Assembly (NCBI GenBank): GCA_021463345.1
Contig: JAJTYM010000005.1
Location: forward strand, 47,734 to 111,733
Reading direction: 5' to 3'
DNA length: 64,000 nucleotides
Origin: Pseudobdellovibrionaceae bacterium
GTDB taxonomy: Bacteria; Bdellovibrionota; Bdellovibrionia; Bdellovibrionales; JAMPXM01
Under the pieces are notes generated by a model. That model made no database searches. It was given only the letters and a program-made list of their open reading frames with translations, and was not told the origin of the DNA. This document shows positions 26,483 through 34,939 of the stretch, in pieces. The position numbers and the translations under genes are program-made. Each line of letters opens with the position of its first letter. Positions within the stretch are counted from its first letter, which is position 1.

Positions 26483-26508
26483 ACCCCGGTGGAGACACCG
26501 GGGTTTTT
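26483..26508 (+). terminator. Intrinsic terminator after the pyrophosphatase gene
   Basis: A 9-bp stem ACCCCGGTG / CACCGGGGT with a GAGA loop is followed by TTTTGTTT, 28 nt after the stop codon. Confidence 0.92.
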
Positions 26509-26650
26509 GTTTCCCGCCCCTTGTCCGAATCCGAGCGGGCCATGAAATTTTTACTCGCTTTGGCTCGAGGGGCTTGGCTGGCGGCGCGCGAACTGATTTG
26601 CATTTGGCGCGTCTGTGTTTCGCCTAGGATCGTCGAACGCGGTTGGTGTC

Positions 26651-28519
26651 GTGGAAACCGAAAGTCATCAGGAACAAACCCGGAATCGTCGCGCCTTTTT
26701 GGATCGATTGTCCCGGGACCCCGCCATGCTGGACGGCGATCTCGACAAAGTCGCGCGTCTGCTGACCGCGTCCGCCGCCGGACTCCTCGGCGTGGAGCGC
26801 GTCGGCGTCTGGCTCTTCAACGAGCCGGGGACCGAGCTTCTCTGCATCGATCAGTTCAACCTGTCGAGCGGGGAGCACACATCGGGCGCGGTTCTGCGCG
26901 AGCATGAGTTCCGCGACGAGTTCAGCTACCTGAAGGGCTCTCTTTACGTCGCCGCCGCGGACCCGCTCACGGACCCGCGCACGCGCGGCTACGTGGAGCG
27001 GTATCTGAAGCCGAACCGGATCACGTCGATGCTCGATATCGTCGTCCGCTTCGGTGGACGGGACCTGGGAACGCTTTGCTTCGAGCACGTCGAGCGCCCC
27101 CACGCGTGGACCCGGTCGGAGATCGACTTCGGCTGCCTGGTCGCGAGCCAGCTGTCGATCCTGCTCGAGCGTCGCGCCTTTCGGGAGGCGGACGCCAATC
27201 GTCGGCGGACCGAGGAGCTCTTGACGGCCGCGCGGGAATTGGACGTCCTGAAAAGCCGGTTCTTCTCGAACATCAGCCACGAATTCCGGACTCCGCTCAC
27301 GCTTTTGCTCAGCCCGGTCGAGACCCTGCTCGAGGGCGCCAAGGACGCGCCGACGGAGTGGCAGCGGGATCAATTGAACATGATCCGCCGAGGAGCGCTC
27401 CGCATGCTCAAGCTCGTCGTCGCGTTGATGGATTTCGCGCGCATCGACGCGTGCCGCTCCCAAGCCGTGTTCAGGCCCACCGACATCGGGCACATGACGC
27501 GGGACCTGGCCGCGCAGTTCGAGCCGGCCGTCGCCCTCGCCAGGCTGAGGTTCCGGATCGAATGCGAGAGCTTGAACGAGCCGGCCTACCTCGATCGCGA
27601 TTCTTGGGAGAAGATCGTCCTCAACCTCCTTTCGAACGCGTTGAAGTTCACTTACGCGGGCGAGATCGCCGTCATGACCCGGATGACCGACTTGCATCAT
27701 GAACTTCGCGTGTGCGACACCGGCGTCGGCATCCAGACCGAGCATCTCCCGAGGTTGTTCGACCGGTTCTACCGCGTGCCCGATGCGAAAGGCCGGAGTT
27801 TCGAAGGAGCCGGGATCGGGCTGGCGCTCGTCAAGGAATTGGTTCAGCTGCATGGCGGCTCGATTCATGTCGAAAGCCGCCTCGATCACGGCACGCAGTT
27901 CACGATTCGGATCCCGCGCGGCTCGACGCATCTGCCGGAGGACCAGGTCAGGCACGACATCCGCGCCCGGACCCCGGGGAGCCACTCGCCGCTGGTCGAG
28001 GAAACCATCGGCTGGGTCACCGAGGAAAAACGCGCGCGGCCGCCGTCTTCCTTGGAAACCACCCGCCCGCGGATCCTCGTCGTCGAGGACAATCCGGACT
28101 TGCTCCGGCACATCACGGAAATCCTCGGAGATGCATACGCCGTGGAATGCGCCCGGGACGGCCTTGAGGCGTTGGCCGCGATGGGGAGGGCGATCCCGAG
28201 CCTGGTCGTGACGGACCTCATGATGCCCAATCTCGATGGCCTGGGGCTGATCCGCGAGATCCGTCGCCGCCCTGACCTCGCGCCCATCCCGATCCTGGTG
28301 ATCACGGCGCGAGAAGCGGACGTTTCCGGCGAGGCGGCGGGCCGGGCCGGGGCCGACGATTATCTCTTCAAGCCGTTTTCGGCGTCGGTGCTCAAGTCGA
28401 GGATCCGCGTCCTGCTCTCGCTCCACAGGTCCCGAGTCCTCTTGCAGAGCGCTCTCGGCACGAACGAAACCGATCTTGAAGCCCTCGCGATGCAGATCTC
28501 GGAAAAACTGCGGGTGTGA
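26651..28519 (+). CDS. Hybrid sensor histidine kinase (GAF-HisKA-HATPase-REC)
   Basis: Cytosolic sensor kinase, about 622 aa with no transmembrane segment. Residues 20-165 form a GAF domain (GVERVGVWLFN, DLGTLCFEHVERP). The HisKA domain has the phosphoacceptor His210 in SNISHEFRTPLTLLL. The ATPase has NLLSNALKFTY, DTGVGI and GAGIGLALVKEL. A receiver domain at 475-595 has Asp522 in VVTDLMMPN and Lys in YLFKPF. The internal receiver implies a phosphorelay needing an HPt protein; a stand-alone one lies at 36156. The start is uncertain: GTG 26651 is preferred because TAGGAT (26625-26630) may be a -10 box; GTG 26615 is the alternative. Confidence 0.9.
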   Translation: METESHQEQTRNRRAFLDRLSRDPAMLDGDLDKVARLLTASAAGLLGVERVGVWLFNEPGTELLCIDQFNLSSGEHTSGAVLREHEFRDEFSYLKGSLYVAAADPLTDPRTRGYVERYLKPNRITSMLDIVVRFGGRDLGTLCFEHVERPHAWTRSEIDFGCLVASQLSILLERRAFREADANRRRTEELLTAARELDVLKSRFFSNISHEFRTPLTLLLSPVETLLEGAKDAPTEWQRDQLNMIRRGALRMLKLVVALMDFARIDACRSQAVFRPTDIGHMTRDLAAQFEPAVALARLRFRIECESLNEPAYLDRDSWEKIVLNLLSNALKFTYAGEIAVMTRMTDLHHELRVCDTGVGIQTEHLPRLFDRFYRVPDAKGRSFEGAGIGLALVKELVQLHGGSIHVESRLDHGTQFTIRIPRGSTHLPEDQVRHDIRARTPGSHSPLVEETIGWVTEEKRARPPSSLETTRPRILVVEDNPDLLRHITEILGDAYAVECARDGLEALAAMGRAIPSLVVTDLMMPNLDGLGLIREIRRRPDLAPIPILVITAREADVSGEAAGRAGADDYLFKPFSASVLKSRIRVLLSLHRSRVLLQSALGTNETDLEALAMQISEKLRV

Positions 28520-28555
28520 GGCGGGAGCCGGTCGCGGGCGATCGGGCCGGAAAAA

Positions 28556-28587
28556 CAAAACCCCCGACGGAAGCGCCGGGGGTTTTG
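28556..28587. terminator. Bidirectional terminator between the kinase and the RRM gene
   Basis: A perfect 11-bp stem CAAAACCCCCG / CGGGGGTTTTG has A-rich and T-rich flanks on both sides, so it can end both convergent transcripts. Confidence 0.92.
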
Positions 28588-28615
28588 AGAAAACCGGAAT
28601 CTATCGGTCTGCTGA

Positions 28616-28960
28616 TTACCAGCGGTTGCCGCCGCCACCGCCGAAGCCGGAGCTGCGCGGACCGCGCGGGCCACCGAAGCCGCCGCCGCGACCGCCGCCG
28701 CCTCCGCCACCTTGCTGAGGGCGAGCTTCCGAGACGCGCATCGCGCGGCCCTCGAACTCTTGACCATCAGTTTTCGAAATGGCTTCCGCCGCTTCTTCGT
28801 CCGTCGACATTTCGACGAAAGCGAAGCCTTTGCTGCGGCCGGTCTCGCGATCCATGATCACACGAGCCGACTCGACCGTGCCGAACTGGCCGAAGTAGCT
28901 CGCCAGGGCTTCGTCAGAAGCGGAGTAGGGAAGGTTGCCGACATAAAGTTTCTTGCCCAT
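28616..28960 (-). CDS. Glycine-rich RRM RNA-binding protein
   Basis: 114-aa protein with one RNA-recognition motif. RNP2 is KLYVGNLPYS and RNP1 is RSKGFAFVEM, both complete with their aromatic residues. The tail is Gly/Arg-rich (PRGPRSSGFGGGGG). Such proteins in cyanobacteria and deltaproteobacteria are often cold- or stress-induced RNA chaperones. ATG 28960 has GGAGGT about 5 nt upstream. A long AT-rich leader (about 95 nt) precedes it. Confidence 0.93.
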   Translation of the reverse strand: MGKKLYVGNLPYSASDEALASYFGQFGTVESARVIMDRETGRSKGFAFVEMSTDEEAAEAISKTDGQEFEGRAMRVSEARPQQGGGGGGGRGGGFGGPRGPRSSGFGGGGGNRW

Positions 28961-29299
28961 AAGTACCTCCTCAGGGCTGTTGGGAGCCGCATCAGAGATC
29001 CGAGAGCAAAAACAGCAGACCGGTGACTCGAAACGCGCACTCATTAAACTGGGATTGAGCCTATCATAGCCCTCGGGCTTTTCCTATCGAATTCCCTCTT
29101 GTCGCCTAGGCAAGGCGAGCTCTCAATGATTTGTGTTTGCATTGCGGGTGGATGAAATTCATCTGTAGATTCAATGGGATGCATTCTTTTCTTGAAGGTC
29201 CGGAGGGTGCCGCCGCGTGCGCCCACCCCGGGGAAACGTCTCAAGACCGGTTCCGGCGCCGGCTTTCAGGAGGCTCCCGGGGCCGTCGGGAGCCCTTCG
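28961..29299 (-). promoter_or_regulatory. Leader and promoter region of the RRM gene
   Basis: This 339-bp spacer has no supported gene. On the minus strand TTCGAT (29091-29086) and TATGAT (29068-29063) are 17 bp apart, giving a leader of about 95 nt before the RRM start. Long leaders are common in cold-shock RNA-binding genes. The rest, towards 29299, is the 3' flank of the pentapeptide gene. Confidence 0.4.
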
Positions 29300-29902
29300 T
29301 CAAACCGGCAACGAGAGTTGCAGGAGCGTGTTGGTCAGCATCGTGTTTTGCAGATTCACCGAGCGGAAATTCGTGCGCAGCACCGCCTGCATGTCCATGA
29401 ACGCGCCGTACAGGTCGCAGGCGCTGAGATCGGCGCCCGTCAGGTCCACGCCGCAAAGGTTGGCCCACATCAGGTTCGCTCCATTGAGGTTCGCCCCGTA
29501 GAGATTGGCGCGGGACAAGTCCGCTTTCTGCAGCGAAGCCCCGTTGAGGTTGGCGCCCTGGAGAAGGGCGTGCTGCAGGCTCGCCTTGTTCAACCCGGCC
29601 TTCGAGAAGTTGCACCAGACGGCGGACGCGTCCTCGAGGATGGCGCCTTTGAGGTTGGCGCTCTCCATGGACGCTCCGTTGAGGCGGGCTCCCTCGAGAT
29701 CCGCGTATTCCAGATTGGCCCCGCTCAAACGGGCGCCGGCGAGCTGGGCCCCAGCCAAGTCGCAGCCGCTGAGGTCGGCGCCTTGGAAATCGGCGTCCGT
29801 CAGGTCGGTTTTCAGCGCCACGGCCTCCTCGAGCAAATCACCGATTCGATCGACGGTTTTGTTTTCATACAAAATCTTGCCGTGCTTGCTGAGAATCTCC
29901 AT
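29300..29902 (-). CDS. Pentapeptide-repeat protein (200 aa)
   Basis: Right-handed quadrilateral beta-helix protein. From about residue 33 onward nearly every fifth residue is Leu, Phe or Met in the A(D/N)LxG pattern (DFQGADLSGCDLAGAQLAGA, ANLNGASLQKADLSRANLYG). The N-terminus (MEILSKHGKILYENKTVDRI) is a short non-repeat cap. No signal peptide, so it is cytosolic. Some family members mimic DNA and shield gyrase; this cannot be claimed here. ATG 29902 has AGGAGG 5 nt upstream. Confidence 0.93.
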   Translation of the reverse strand: MEILSKHGKILYENKTVDRIGDLLEEAVALKTDLTDADFQGADLSGCDLAGAQLAGARLSGANLEYADLEGARLNGASMESANLKGAILEDASAVWCNFSKAGLNKASLQHALLQGANLNGASLQKADLSRANLYGANLNGANLMWANLCGVDLTGADLSACDLYGAFMDMQAVLRTNFRSVNLQNTMLTNTLLQLSLPV

Positions 29903-30026
29903 GAGGCCTCCTGATGACCCTTGTGTTGACGTGTGTCGACGTCGGCGAGCAGGCTAGCGTGGCGATTTGGGCGCAGTCCTCGGGTTTCGGTTTAGAAGCT
30001 GTGGAGAAGACGCGACATCGCCGCCG

Positions 30027-30206
30027 TCAGCGCAGGCCGCGCCGCCCGCCCCCGGCGAGGCCCGCGATCAGGCTGATCACGAAGAAGACCAGGAAGACGT
30101 AGAACAGGATCTGAGCGATGCCCGCGGTGGCGTCGGCGACGCCGCCGAACCCGAACAAGGCCGACACGATCGAAACGACGAAAAAAACGAGCGCCCAATA
30201 GAGCAT
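30027..30206 (-). CDS. DUF1328 (YtjA-like) small membrane protein
   Basis: 59 aa, two transmembrane helices. [20 protein letters not shown] and a second helix ending in [12 protein letters not shown] match the DUF1328/YtjA family, commonly induced by stress. ATG 30206 is preceded by GGGAGGG. The function of the family is unknown. Confidence 0.9.
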   Translation of the reverse strand: MLYWALVFFVVSIVSALFGFGGVADATAGIAQILFYVFLVFFVISLIAGLAGGGRRGLR

Positions 30207-30373
30207 GATCCCTCCCGCGGCTGGTCCTTCCGCCATCAAAACGCGGCGGCGGGGCGCGCTTCATCGCCGTTGTTTGAATGGATCGTGGAGATACGGAAAC
30301 AACTCCAATTAAGCATTGGCGGGACGCGCCTCTTGTCCCTAACGTGCGAGGCACCATGAAGAAGGAGGCCCCG

Positions 30374-30808
30374 ATGCCCACTCCCAGCAACGACAAGAAT
30401 GAAAACTTCAACGTGTCACCAGCCGCGCCGTCCGGCGAGCCGAGCCGCTCGTCCGGCCGCCCCGGTTCCGTCAACGAGGCGCTGAGGATGCTCGACCAGG
30501 CGCTGTCGCGCGACGGGGCGAACCTCAAGGACTTGGTGAGTTCCGAGTACGTCTCTCTCCGCAAAGCGATCGAGGAGATGGCGCCCAAGATGGGCGAAGC
30601 GTTCCGGCAGTACGGCCATCAAGCCGCCGACGTCATCCAGGACTACGCGGGCCAGGGGATCGAGCGGGGCAAGCGGGTCGCGGGGCAGGTCGACACGACC
30701 GTGCGCGAGAACCCGTGGCCGGTGATCGGCGGCGTCGCGATCGGCAGCCTCGCGGTCGGGTTCATCCTCGGCCGCAGCGGTTCGTCCCCCTCCGAGTCGT
30801 TCCACTGA
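30374..30808 (+). CDS. DUF883 (ElaB/YqjD-like) membrane-anchored protein
   Basis: 144 aa. A disordered N-terminus (about 1-35) is followed by an amphipathic helix and a C-terminal anchor (NPWPVIGGVAIGSLAVGFIL GR). This is the architecture of ElaB/YqjD, inner-membrane proteins that bind ribosomes in stationary phase in E. coli. The start at ATG 30374 has AAGGAGG 6 nt upstream; ATG 30356 is in frame but lacks such a site. It is followed after 10 nt by a two-helix membrane protein. Confidence 0.85.
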   Translation: MPTPSNDKNENFNVSPAAPSGEPSRSSGRPGSVNEALRMLDQALSRDGANLKDLVSSEYVSLRKAIEEMAPKMGEAFRQYGHQAADVIQDYAGQGIERGKRVAGQVDTTVRENPWPVIGGVAIGSLAVGFILGRSGSSPSESFH

Positions 30809-30818
30809 GCGCGCCGCC

Positions 30819-31322
30819 ATGTTGAACTCAGTCCTTAACTTCGCCGTCGGCCTCGTGTTCAAGCGAGCCGCTCGCGAGCATGTGCGCCTGCGCGGCCTGA
30901 AGGCCGTGCGGGCGTACGTCGCCGCGGTCGGCAAGGCCCGTGTCGGCGCCATGGCGCTCGTGGGGTTGATCGCCGCCGTTTCTCTCGCCGTCGCGGGCCT
31001 CGTGCTCGCGGTCGGCGCGTTGATCGCGATGATCCCCATGAGCGAAAGCGCCCTGCGGGTCACGACGCTCGTCATCGGAGCGGCTCTGTTGGCGATCGGA
31101 GGCGTTGCCTTCGCGATGGCGTTCAGCCAGCGCCGTTGGCTGGAGGCCTCGCGTTCCTACGAGCTCATGGGCGCCGTCATCGAGCCGGTGCCAAGCGCGC
31201 TGTCCGTGCCGAAAAACCTGGCTCGCGCCATCAAGCGCGAGCCGACGGTGCACGTCCCGCGCGAGACCATCGAGCCTCGCGCGTCTTCCCGGGCGAGGCG
31301 GCTCGAACTGGATCGCGCCTGA
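30819..31322 (+). CDS. Membrane protein paired with the DUF883 gene
   Basis: 167 aa with two strong helices (MALVGLIAAVSLAVAGLVLA and TTLVIGAALLAIGGVAFAMA) and a basic C-terminal tail (RASSRARRLELDRA). In enterobacteria DUF883 proteins sit beside a two-helix partner (YqjE type); position and topology fit that role here, though sequence similarity is not obvious. Translation starts at 30819, 10 nt after the DUF883 stop, so the two are one operon. Confidence 0.7.
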   Translation: MLNSVLNFAVGLVFKRAAREHVRLRGLKAVRAYVAAVGKARVGAMALVGLIAAVSLAVAGLVLAVGALIAMIPMSESALRVTTLVIGAALLAIGGVAFAMAFSQRRWLEASRSYELMGAVIEPVPSALSVPKNLARAIKREPTVHVPRETIEPRASSRARRLELDRA

Positions 31323-31425
31323 GGCGCGGAAGCGCCTTCCGCGCCGGTTGGGTTCGCGGCGCCATCAGCCGGGCCGCCGCGCCCGCTTCCGAACGACGAT
31401 GGCCGGTTGACGGCGGGGAGGGTTC

Positions 31426-31791
31426 TTGAATCGATGGGTGGTATCCTCGGTCGAGGTCGTCGGTGATGAAGTTCACGGAGCGAACGGGGAAAGTTTGGGG
31501 AGGATCGAGGACGTCCTGCTCGACGTCGAGCGTGGCCGGGTCGCCTATGTGGTCTTATCCCCCGTCGGCGCGATCGGCAAATTGTTCGCCGTTCCCTGGG
31601 AGGCGATGAGCATCGACGTCTCGAGGGGCGGTGACGGTTGGAGGCTCGACGTCGATCGCGCCCGTTTCGCCGCCGCACCCGGTTTCGCGAGAGGCGAGTG
31701 GCCGAACTTCGCCGATCCCCAATTCGCCGCGGGCGTCTACAGCTATTACGGCATTCCCCCCTGCCGGGAGGCGCCGCTCGATCCGAACTGA
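31426..31791 (+). CDS. PRC-barrel domain protein
   Basis: 121 aa. VVGDEVHGANGESLGRIEDVLLDVERGRVAYVVLSP is the PRC-barrel strand pattern (G.xlG.i.Dvl.D...g.i.yvvl), followed by AVPWEAM. Stand-alone PRC proteins occur in stress islands and may act as adaptor modules. The start is a TTG at 31426 with GGAGGG just upstream; GTG 31438 is an alternative. It lies in the same direction as the DUF883 pair but 103 nt away. Confidence 0.85.
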   Translation: MNRWVVSSVEVVGDEVHGANGESLGRIEDVLLDVERGRVAYVVLSPVGAIGKLFAVPWEAMSIDVSRGGDGWRLDVDRARFAAAPGFARGEWPNFADPQFAAGVYSYYGIPPCREAPLDPN

Positions 31792-31798
31792 CGGTCGA

Positions 31799-32158
31799 TC
31801 AGTGTTTGGGCGGGTTTCGCCCCGCCCCGCCGGGTCTCCGCGCGTGCTCGATGCGATCGTCGGATTCGAGAGGCGGAGGCGTCGGCGCCCGGGGATCGCG
31901 CCGCGGAACGCGGGTGTTGCTGGCGTCCGGTCCCGTCGACGCGCCCCCGGGGCGCGCGGAGCGCTCGACTTCCTCGTGCGAGCCTTCGGCCGGGAAGTCC
32001 ATCGGGTTCAGGTCGATGGCGTGTTCGGGGCGGTCTTGGCTGACGCGGAAGTCCGTTTCGATTTGCTCGGCGCCTTTGGCCGGGTCCACGGGCGCGTTGG
32101 CGTGAGGCGCGTCGGCCCGCCGGGGCCTTCGATCCGGTGGTGTCGTCTGCTTTTCCAT
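31799..32158 (-). CDS. Predicted disordered acidic/basic protein
   Basis: 118 aa with almost no hydrophobic core: Pro, Arg, Asp and Glu dominate (METQ-like start MEKQTTPPDRR, then SEEVERSARPGGASTGP-like stretches). It is predicted to be intrinsically disordered and hydrophilin-like. Evidence that it is a gene: AAAGGAAA ribosome site 6 nt before ATG 32158, tight spacing (7 nt) to the convergent PRC gene, and position in the small stress-protein island. No family is recognised. Confidence 0.55.
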   Translation of the reverse strand: MEKQTTPPDRRPRRADAPHANAPVDPAKGAEQIETDFRVSQDRPEHAIDLNPMDFPAEGSHEEVERSARPGGASTGPDASNTRVPRRDPRAPTPPPLESDDRIEHARRPGGAGRNPPKH

Positions 32159-32300
32159 GCGCGTTTCCTTTCGTCGGGTCGCGGGGAGCGCACGAATCAT
32201 ACGTGAAATGAGAACGGGCGGCCATCCGTCGCCCTCCTCTTCTCGATAACTCCATTTTTGCGGCCGGTTCCGTGATCGGCAGGAAACTTGACCGGGACGG

Positions 32301-32963
32301 TCAGGAGATTTTCAACGACGCGGCCGAAAGCGTCTGGGCCACCGAGGTCGCGCTCGCGCCGCGAGGTTCGCCCGCCCTGGCCGTCTCTCCCGCGGCGATG
32401 ATCTTGATCTCGATCTCGATCCCGCCGAGTTCGCGCAGCGTGCGCATCGCGCTTCGGATCGGCCACCACTCGTAAAGGAAAATACTGATCGGCTTCCAGG
32501 TGGAAACCCAGCCCATCAGCAGCAACCATTCCTTGAGCAGCGATCGGAACAGGCTCCCTTCCGCGTTCACCGTCATCGAGAACCAGGTGCAGGTGAGCAG
32601 GAATCCCAGTCCGATGCAGAGGGCGACGAGACCCTGTTTGAACGTCTCTCGCAGTTCTCGTCGTTTGAGCTCGGCTTCGTACACGAAATGGCTGCGGATC
32701 GCCCGGCGAATCTCTTCCGGATCGCCTTCGAAGCCGCCCATTCCGGCGATGTAAAGCGAGAGCTTGGCTTCCTCCTCGTTCGGCAGCTCCTTGTAGGAGC
32801 TCACGATGTAACGGACGGCGTCGTCGTCGAGGTCGCGCTCGCGGAACGGGGCGGGGTCCCGCTCGTCGAAGAGCTGATGGGGCGTTTTCAGTTTGAGTTC
32901 AATCGTCGGTTTCCCGTCGATCACGCGGTAGCGGTTTTTGAACGTGGCCGCCAGCGTTTTCAT
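32301..32963 (-). CDS. Conserved membrane protein with acidic cytosolic domain
   Basis: 220 aa. An N-terminal soluble part (FRERDLDDDAVRYIVSSYKEL) is followed by two helices (GLVALCIGLGFLLTCTWFSM and a second around LLLMGWVSTWKPISIFLYEW). The C-terminus is Ala/Thr-rich. The acidic ERDLDDDAV motif is found in stress-related membrane proteins of several proteobacteria. Function unknown. ATG 32963 has GGAGG upstream. Confidence 0.7.
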   Translation of the reverse strand: MKTLAATFKNRYRVIDGKPTIELKLKTPHQLFDERDPAPFRERDLDDDAVRYIVSSYKELPNEEEAKLSLYIAGMGGFEGDPEEIRRAIRSHFVYEAELKRRELRETFKQGLVALCIGLGFLLTCTWFSMTVNAEGSLFRSLLKEWLLLMGWVSTWKPISIFLYEWWPIRSAMRTLRELGGIEIEIKIIAAGETARAGEPRGASATSVAQTLSAASLKIS

Positions 32964-33346
32964 GAGAGCCTCCGGACGCACCCGTGCCTGGCCCGCGAGG
33001 TCGCGGGGGTTCGATCAAGACATCGGTCATCACATCTCTAGCTGCTCGAGCGCCCGAGTTCATGCCCCGTTTTCGAGCGGGGTGTCTTGAAACGTGTCTA
33101 GGCGGCGTGTTTTCAGCCGTTCCGACACGTATAAAGAATAACATGAACGGCCGTGAAAGGGTAGGTCGCGATCGCTCTGGGTATCCATGAAAGGCAAGTC
33201 ATGCCGAGTGGTTGCGCCGTTCGCAAAACCGGACGTCGCCTGGACTTCGGAGCGCATTCGTGCCTCTTCGCGAAACACTTGCGAAGAAAGCGGCGTCAAA
33301 TCCGCGTTCGTTTCATTTCGTTTTCAGCCGCGCCGAGGACGCCGCT
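32964..33346. other. 383-bp spacer without a supported gene
   Basis: Contains a locally AT-rich patch (TATAAAGAATAACATG, 33131-33146) and a short 7-bp hairpin (TCTTCGC/GCGAAGA, 33265-33287). Small open frames here lack ribosome sites. It may hold the promoter of the membrane protein to its left (minus strand). Confidence 0.4.
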
Positions 33347-33610
33347 TCAAACGCGCCGTTCGCTGCTGGTGAGCAGGAACGCGAAAGAGCCGCCGACCGT
33401 CGCGAGCAATGAAAGCAGCACGGCGAGGCTGTAAAAGACGAACCCGGGTCCGAGGCCGGCGTTCGTGACGCGATCGAGTCCGCCGCCGAGGCAGCCGCCG
33501 AGAACCGAGACGGGGACGGTCACGACAGGACCCATCCCGTAACGTCTCGTCACGAGACTGACGAGCCAGCCGAAGACGGCCGCGTACGCGATGACGATGA
33601 ACCAGTGCAT
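33347..33610 (-). CDS. GlsB/YeaQ/YmgE-family small membrane protein
   Basis: 87 aa, three hydrophobic helices (FIVIAYAAVFGWLVSLV, GPVVTVPVSVLGGCLGGGL, GFVFYSLAVLLSLLATVGG). Length and the Gly-rich middle helix fit the transglycosylase-associated/GlsB family of stress-induced small membrane proteins. ATG 33610 has GAGGAGG 5 nt upstream; GATAGGAT just before may be its -10 box. Confidence 0.8.
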   Translation of the reverse strand: MHWFIVIAYAAVFGWLVSLVTRRYGMGPVVTVPVSVLGGCLGGGLDRVTNAGLGPGFVFYSLAVLLSLLATVGGSFAFLLTSSERRV

Positions 33611-33831
33611 GAGGACCTCCTCTCTCGGATCGATCCTATCAGCGCTTTTCTTCGAAGGCGAAGCTCTCGCGCGATGCTTCGTTAGCCGCCGTGCGGACCG
33701 CGCCGTTTCCCGCCTCGCGCGCGTGGCGAGCGGCCTCGCTTAAGTTTCTGCGACGCCTCAACGCGCTCGGCGCGACTTTATCGGCGCGAGTGGTAGGTTG
33801 GAAAGGGACGAGGGGGACTCGAGGAGGAGCC

Positions 33832-34056
33832 ATGGAAGTTTCGTCTGGCGCGCCGACGGAGGACAAAGCCCTGCACGTGATCGAAGACGGTGACGGCTGG
33901 AGCGTCCTGCAGGGCGAGGGCGGCGATGAACGCCGGTTCGAAACCAAAAGCCAGGCTTTGGAGGCCGCGCGCCGGATCGGGGTCGAACGCGGCGTCGAAG
34001 TCATCGTGCACGGCTCCGACGGCAGCGTGCAGGAGCGCGATGTCTTCGTACGTTGA
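33832..34056 (+). CDS. DUF2188 protein
   Basis: 74 aa. HVIEDGDGWSVLQGEGGDERRFETKSQALEAARRIG has the WxV..EG...R....T..eA...A pattern of DUF2188, a small cytosolic alpha-beta protein of unknown role. The start has GAGGAG 5 nt upstream. It overlaps the EEP gene by 17 nt. Confidence 0.85.
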   Translation: MEVSSGAPTEDKALHVIEDGDGWSVLQGEGGDERRFETKSQALEAARRIGVERGVEVIVHGSDGSVQERDVFVR

Positions 34057-34765
34057 GAACGGGTTCCGAGGCTTGAGGATCAAGGTTCTCAGCTACAACA
34101 TCCACAGTTGCTTCGGCGTGGACCGAAAATACGATCCCGAGCGCGTGCTCCGCGTATTGAACGCCGCGGCCGCCGACGTGATCGCGCTCCAGGAAATCGA
34201 TTCCTCGCTCGACGTCCGCGACGGCATCGATCAATTGAGGTATTTAGCCGAAGGGACCCGTATGCACTCCGTCATGGGGCCGACGCTGCGCAAAGGGTAC
34301 GGCGCGTACGGGAACGCGTTCCTGAGCCGAGCCCCGTTCGTCGGGGTGGCGGAGCGTGACCTGACGTACCGCAGGTTCGAGCCTCGCGGGTTGTTGGAGG
34401 CCTTGATCCGCGCGGGCCCTGTTCCGATCCGCCTGGTGAACACGCATCTGGGTTTGAAAGCGTGGGAGCGAAGGTTCCAACTCGACCACTTGCTCGAGTC
34501 CGTCGACTGGGGCGAGAACCGGCCCACGCTCGTGATGGGCGATTTCAACGAGTGGTTCCCATGGAGTCGGAACGCCAGGAAGCTCGCGCGGCGTTTCGGC
34601 CCCACGCCGCGGGTGCGCACGTTCCCGTCGCGCTGGCCCCGGTTCCCGCTCGACAGGGTCTACGCGCATCCGCGCCCGAGGCGTTTCAATTTGCGAGCCC
34701 TGGACGCGCCGGAGGCGCGGGTGGCGTCCGACCACCTGCCGGTCCTGGCTGAACTGGAGTTTTGA
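34040..34765 (+). CDS. Endonuclease/exonuclease/phosphatase-fold protein
   Basis: 241 aa, one EEP domain. All active-site blocks are visible: LSYNIHSCFGVD (Asn), VIALQEID (Glu), VNTHLGL, VMGDFNEW (Asp/Asn) and VASDHLPVLAE (Asp-His). No signal peptide. It could be a nuclease or a phospholipid/phosphate hydrolase; in stress islands relatives are often linked to cardiolipin synthases, none of which is present here. ATG 34040 has AGGAG 5 nt upstream and overlaps the DUF2188 gene. Confidence 0.88.
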   Translation: MSSYVENGFRGLRIKVLSYNIHSCFGVDRKYDPERVLRVLNAAAADVIALQEIDSSLDVRDGIDQLRYLAEGTRMHSVMGPTLRKGYGAYGNAFLSRAPFVGVAERDLTYRRFEPRGLLEALIRAGPVPIRLVNTHLGLKAWERRFQLDHLLESVDWGENRPTLVMGDFNEWFPWSRNARKLARRFGPTPRVRTFPSRWPRFPLDRVYAHPRPRRFNLRALDAPEARVASDHLPVLAELEF

Positions 34766-34798
34766 ACGGATGGATGATCATTCGTGGAGGAGGTCGTT

Positions 34799-34888
34799 GT
34801 GAGGTTCTTCATTCGCTTGGCGATGGCGCTGCTCGCCGTGGTCCTCGTGGTCCTCGTGTTCTCGTTCGCGATCAATGGGTCCGTTTGA
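34799..34888 (+). CDS. 29-residue single-span membrane peptide
   Basis: A GTG at 34799 is preceded by GGAGGAGG at 5 nt. The peptide reads basic-then-hydrophobic (RFFIRLAMALLAVVLVVLVF) and ends SFAINGSV before TGA at 34886. It looks like a true small membrane protein 33 nt after the EEP gene and probably co-transcribed with it. Function unknown. Confidence 0.65.
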   Translation: MRFFIRLAMALLAVVLVVLVFSFAINGSV

Positions 34889-34939
34889 GAGACCGCCGCG
34901 GTCGTCGGCGGCCCCTTCCCGCGGCCCTGGGCCGACCGG

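Noticed and set aside
32248..32271. GGAAC-N16-GTT on the minus strand, like an alphaproteobacterial EcfG promoter
   Set aside because: It occurs once, 90 nt from the start of the disordered protein gene, and neighbouring stress genes lack it; one such match is expected by chance in this window.
33187..33372. 61-codon frame in the 32964-33346 spacer
   Set aside because: No ribosome site, overlaps the GlsB 3' end, and has a random-looking composition.
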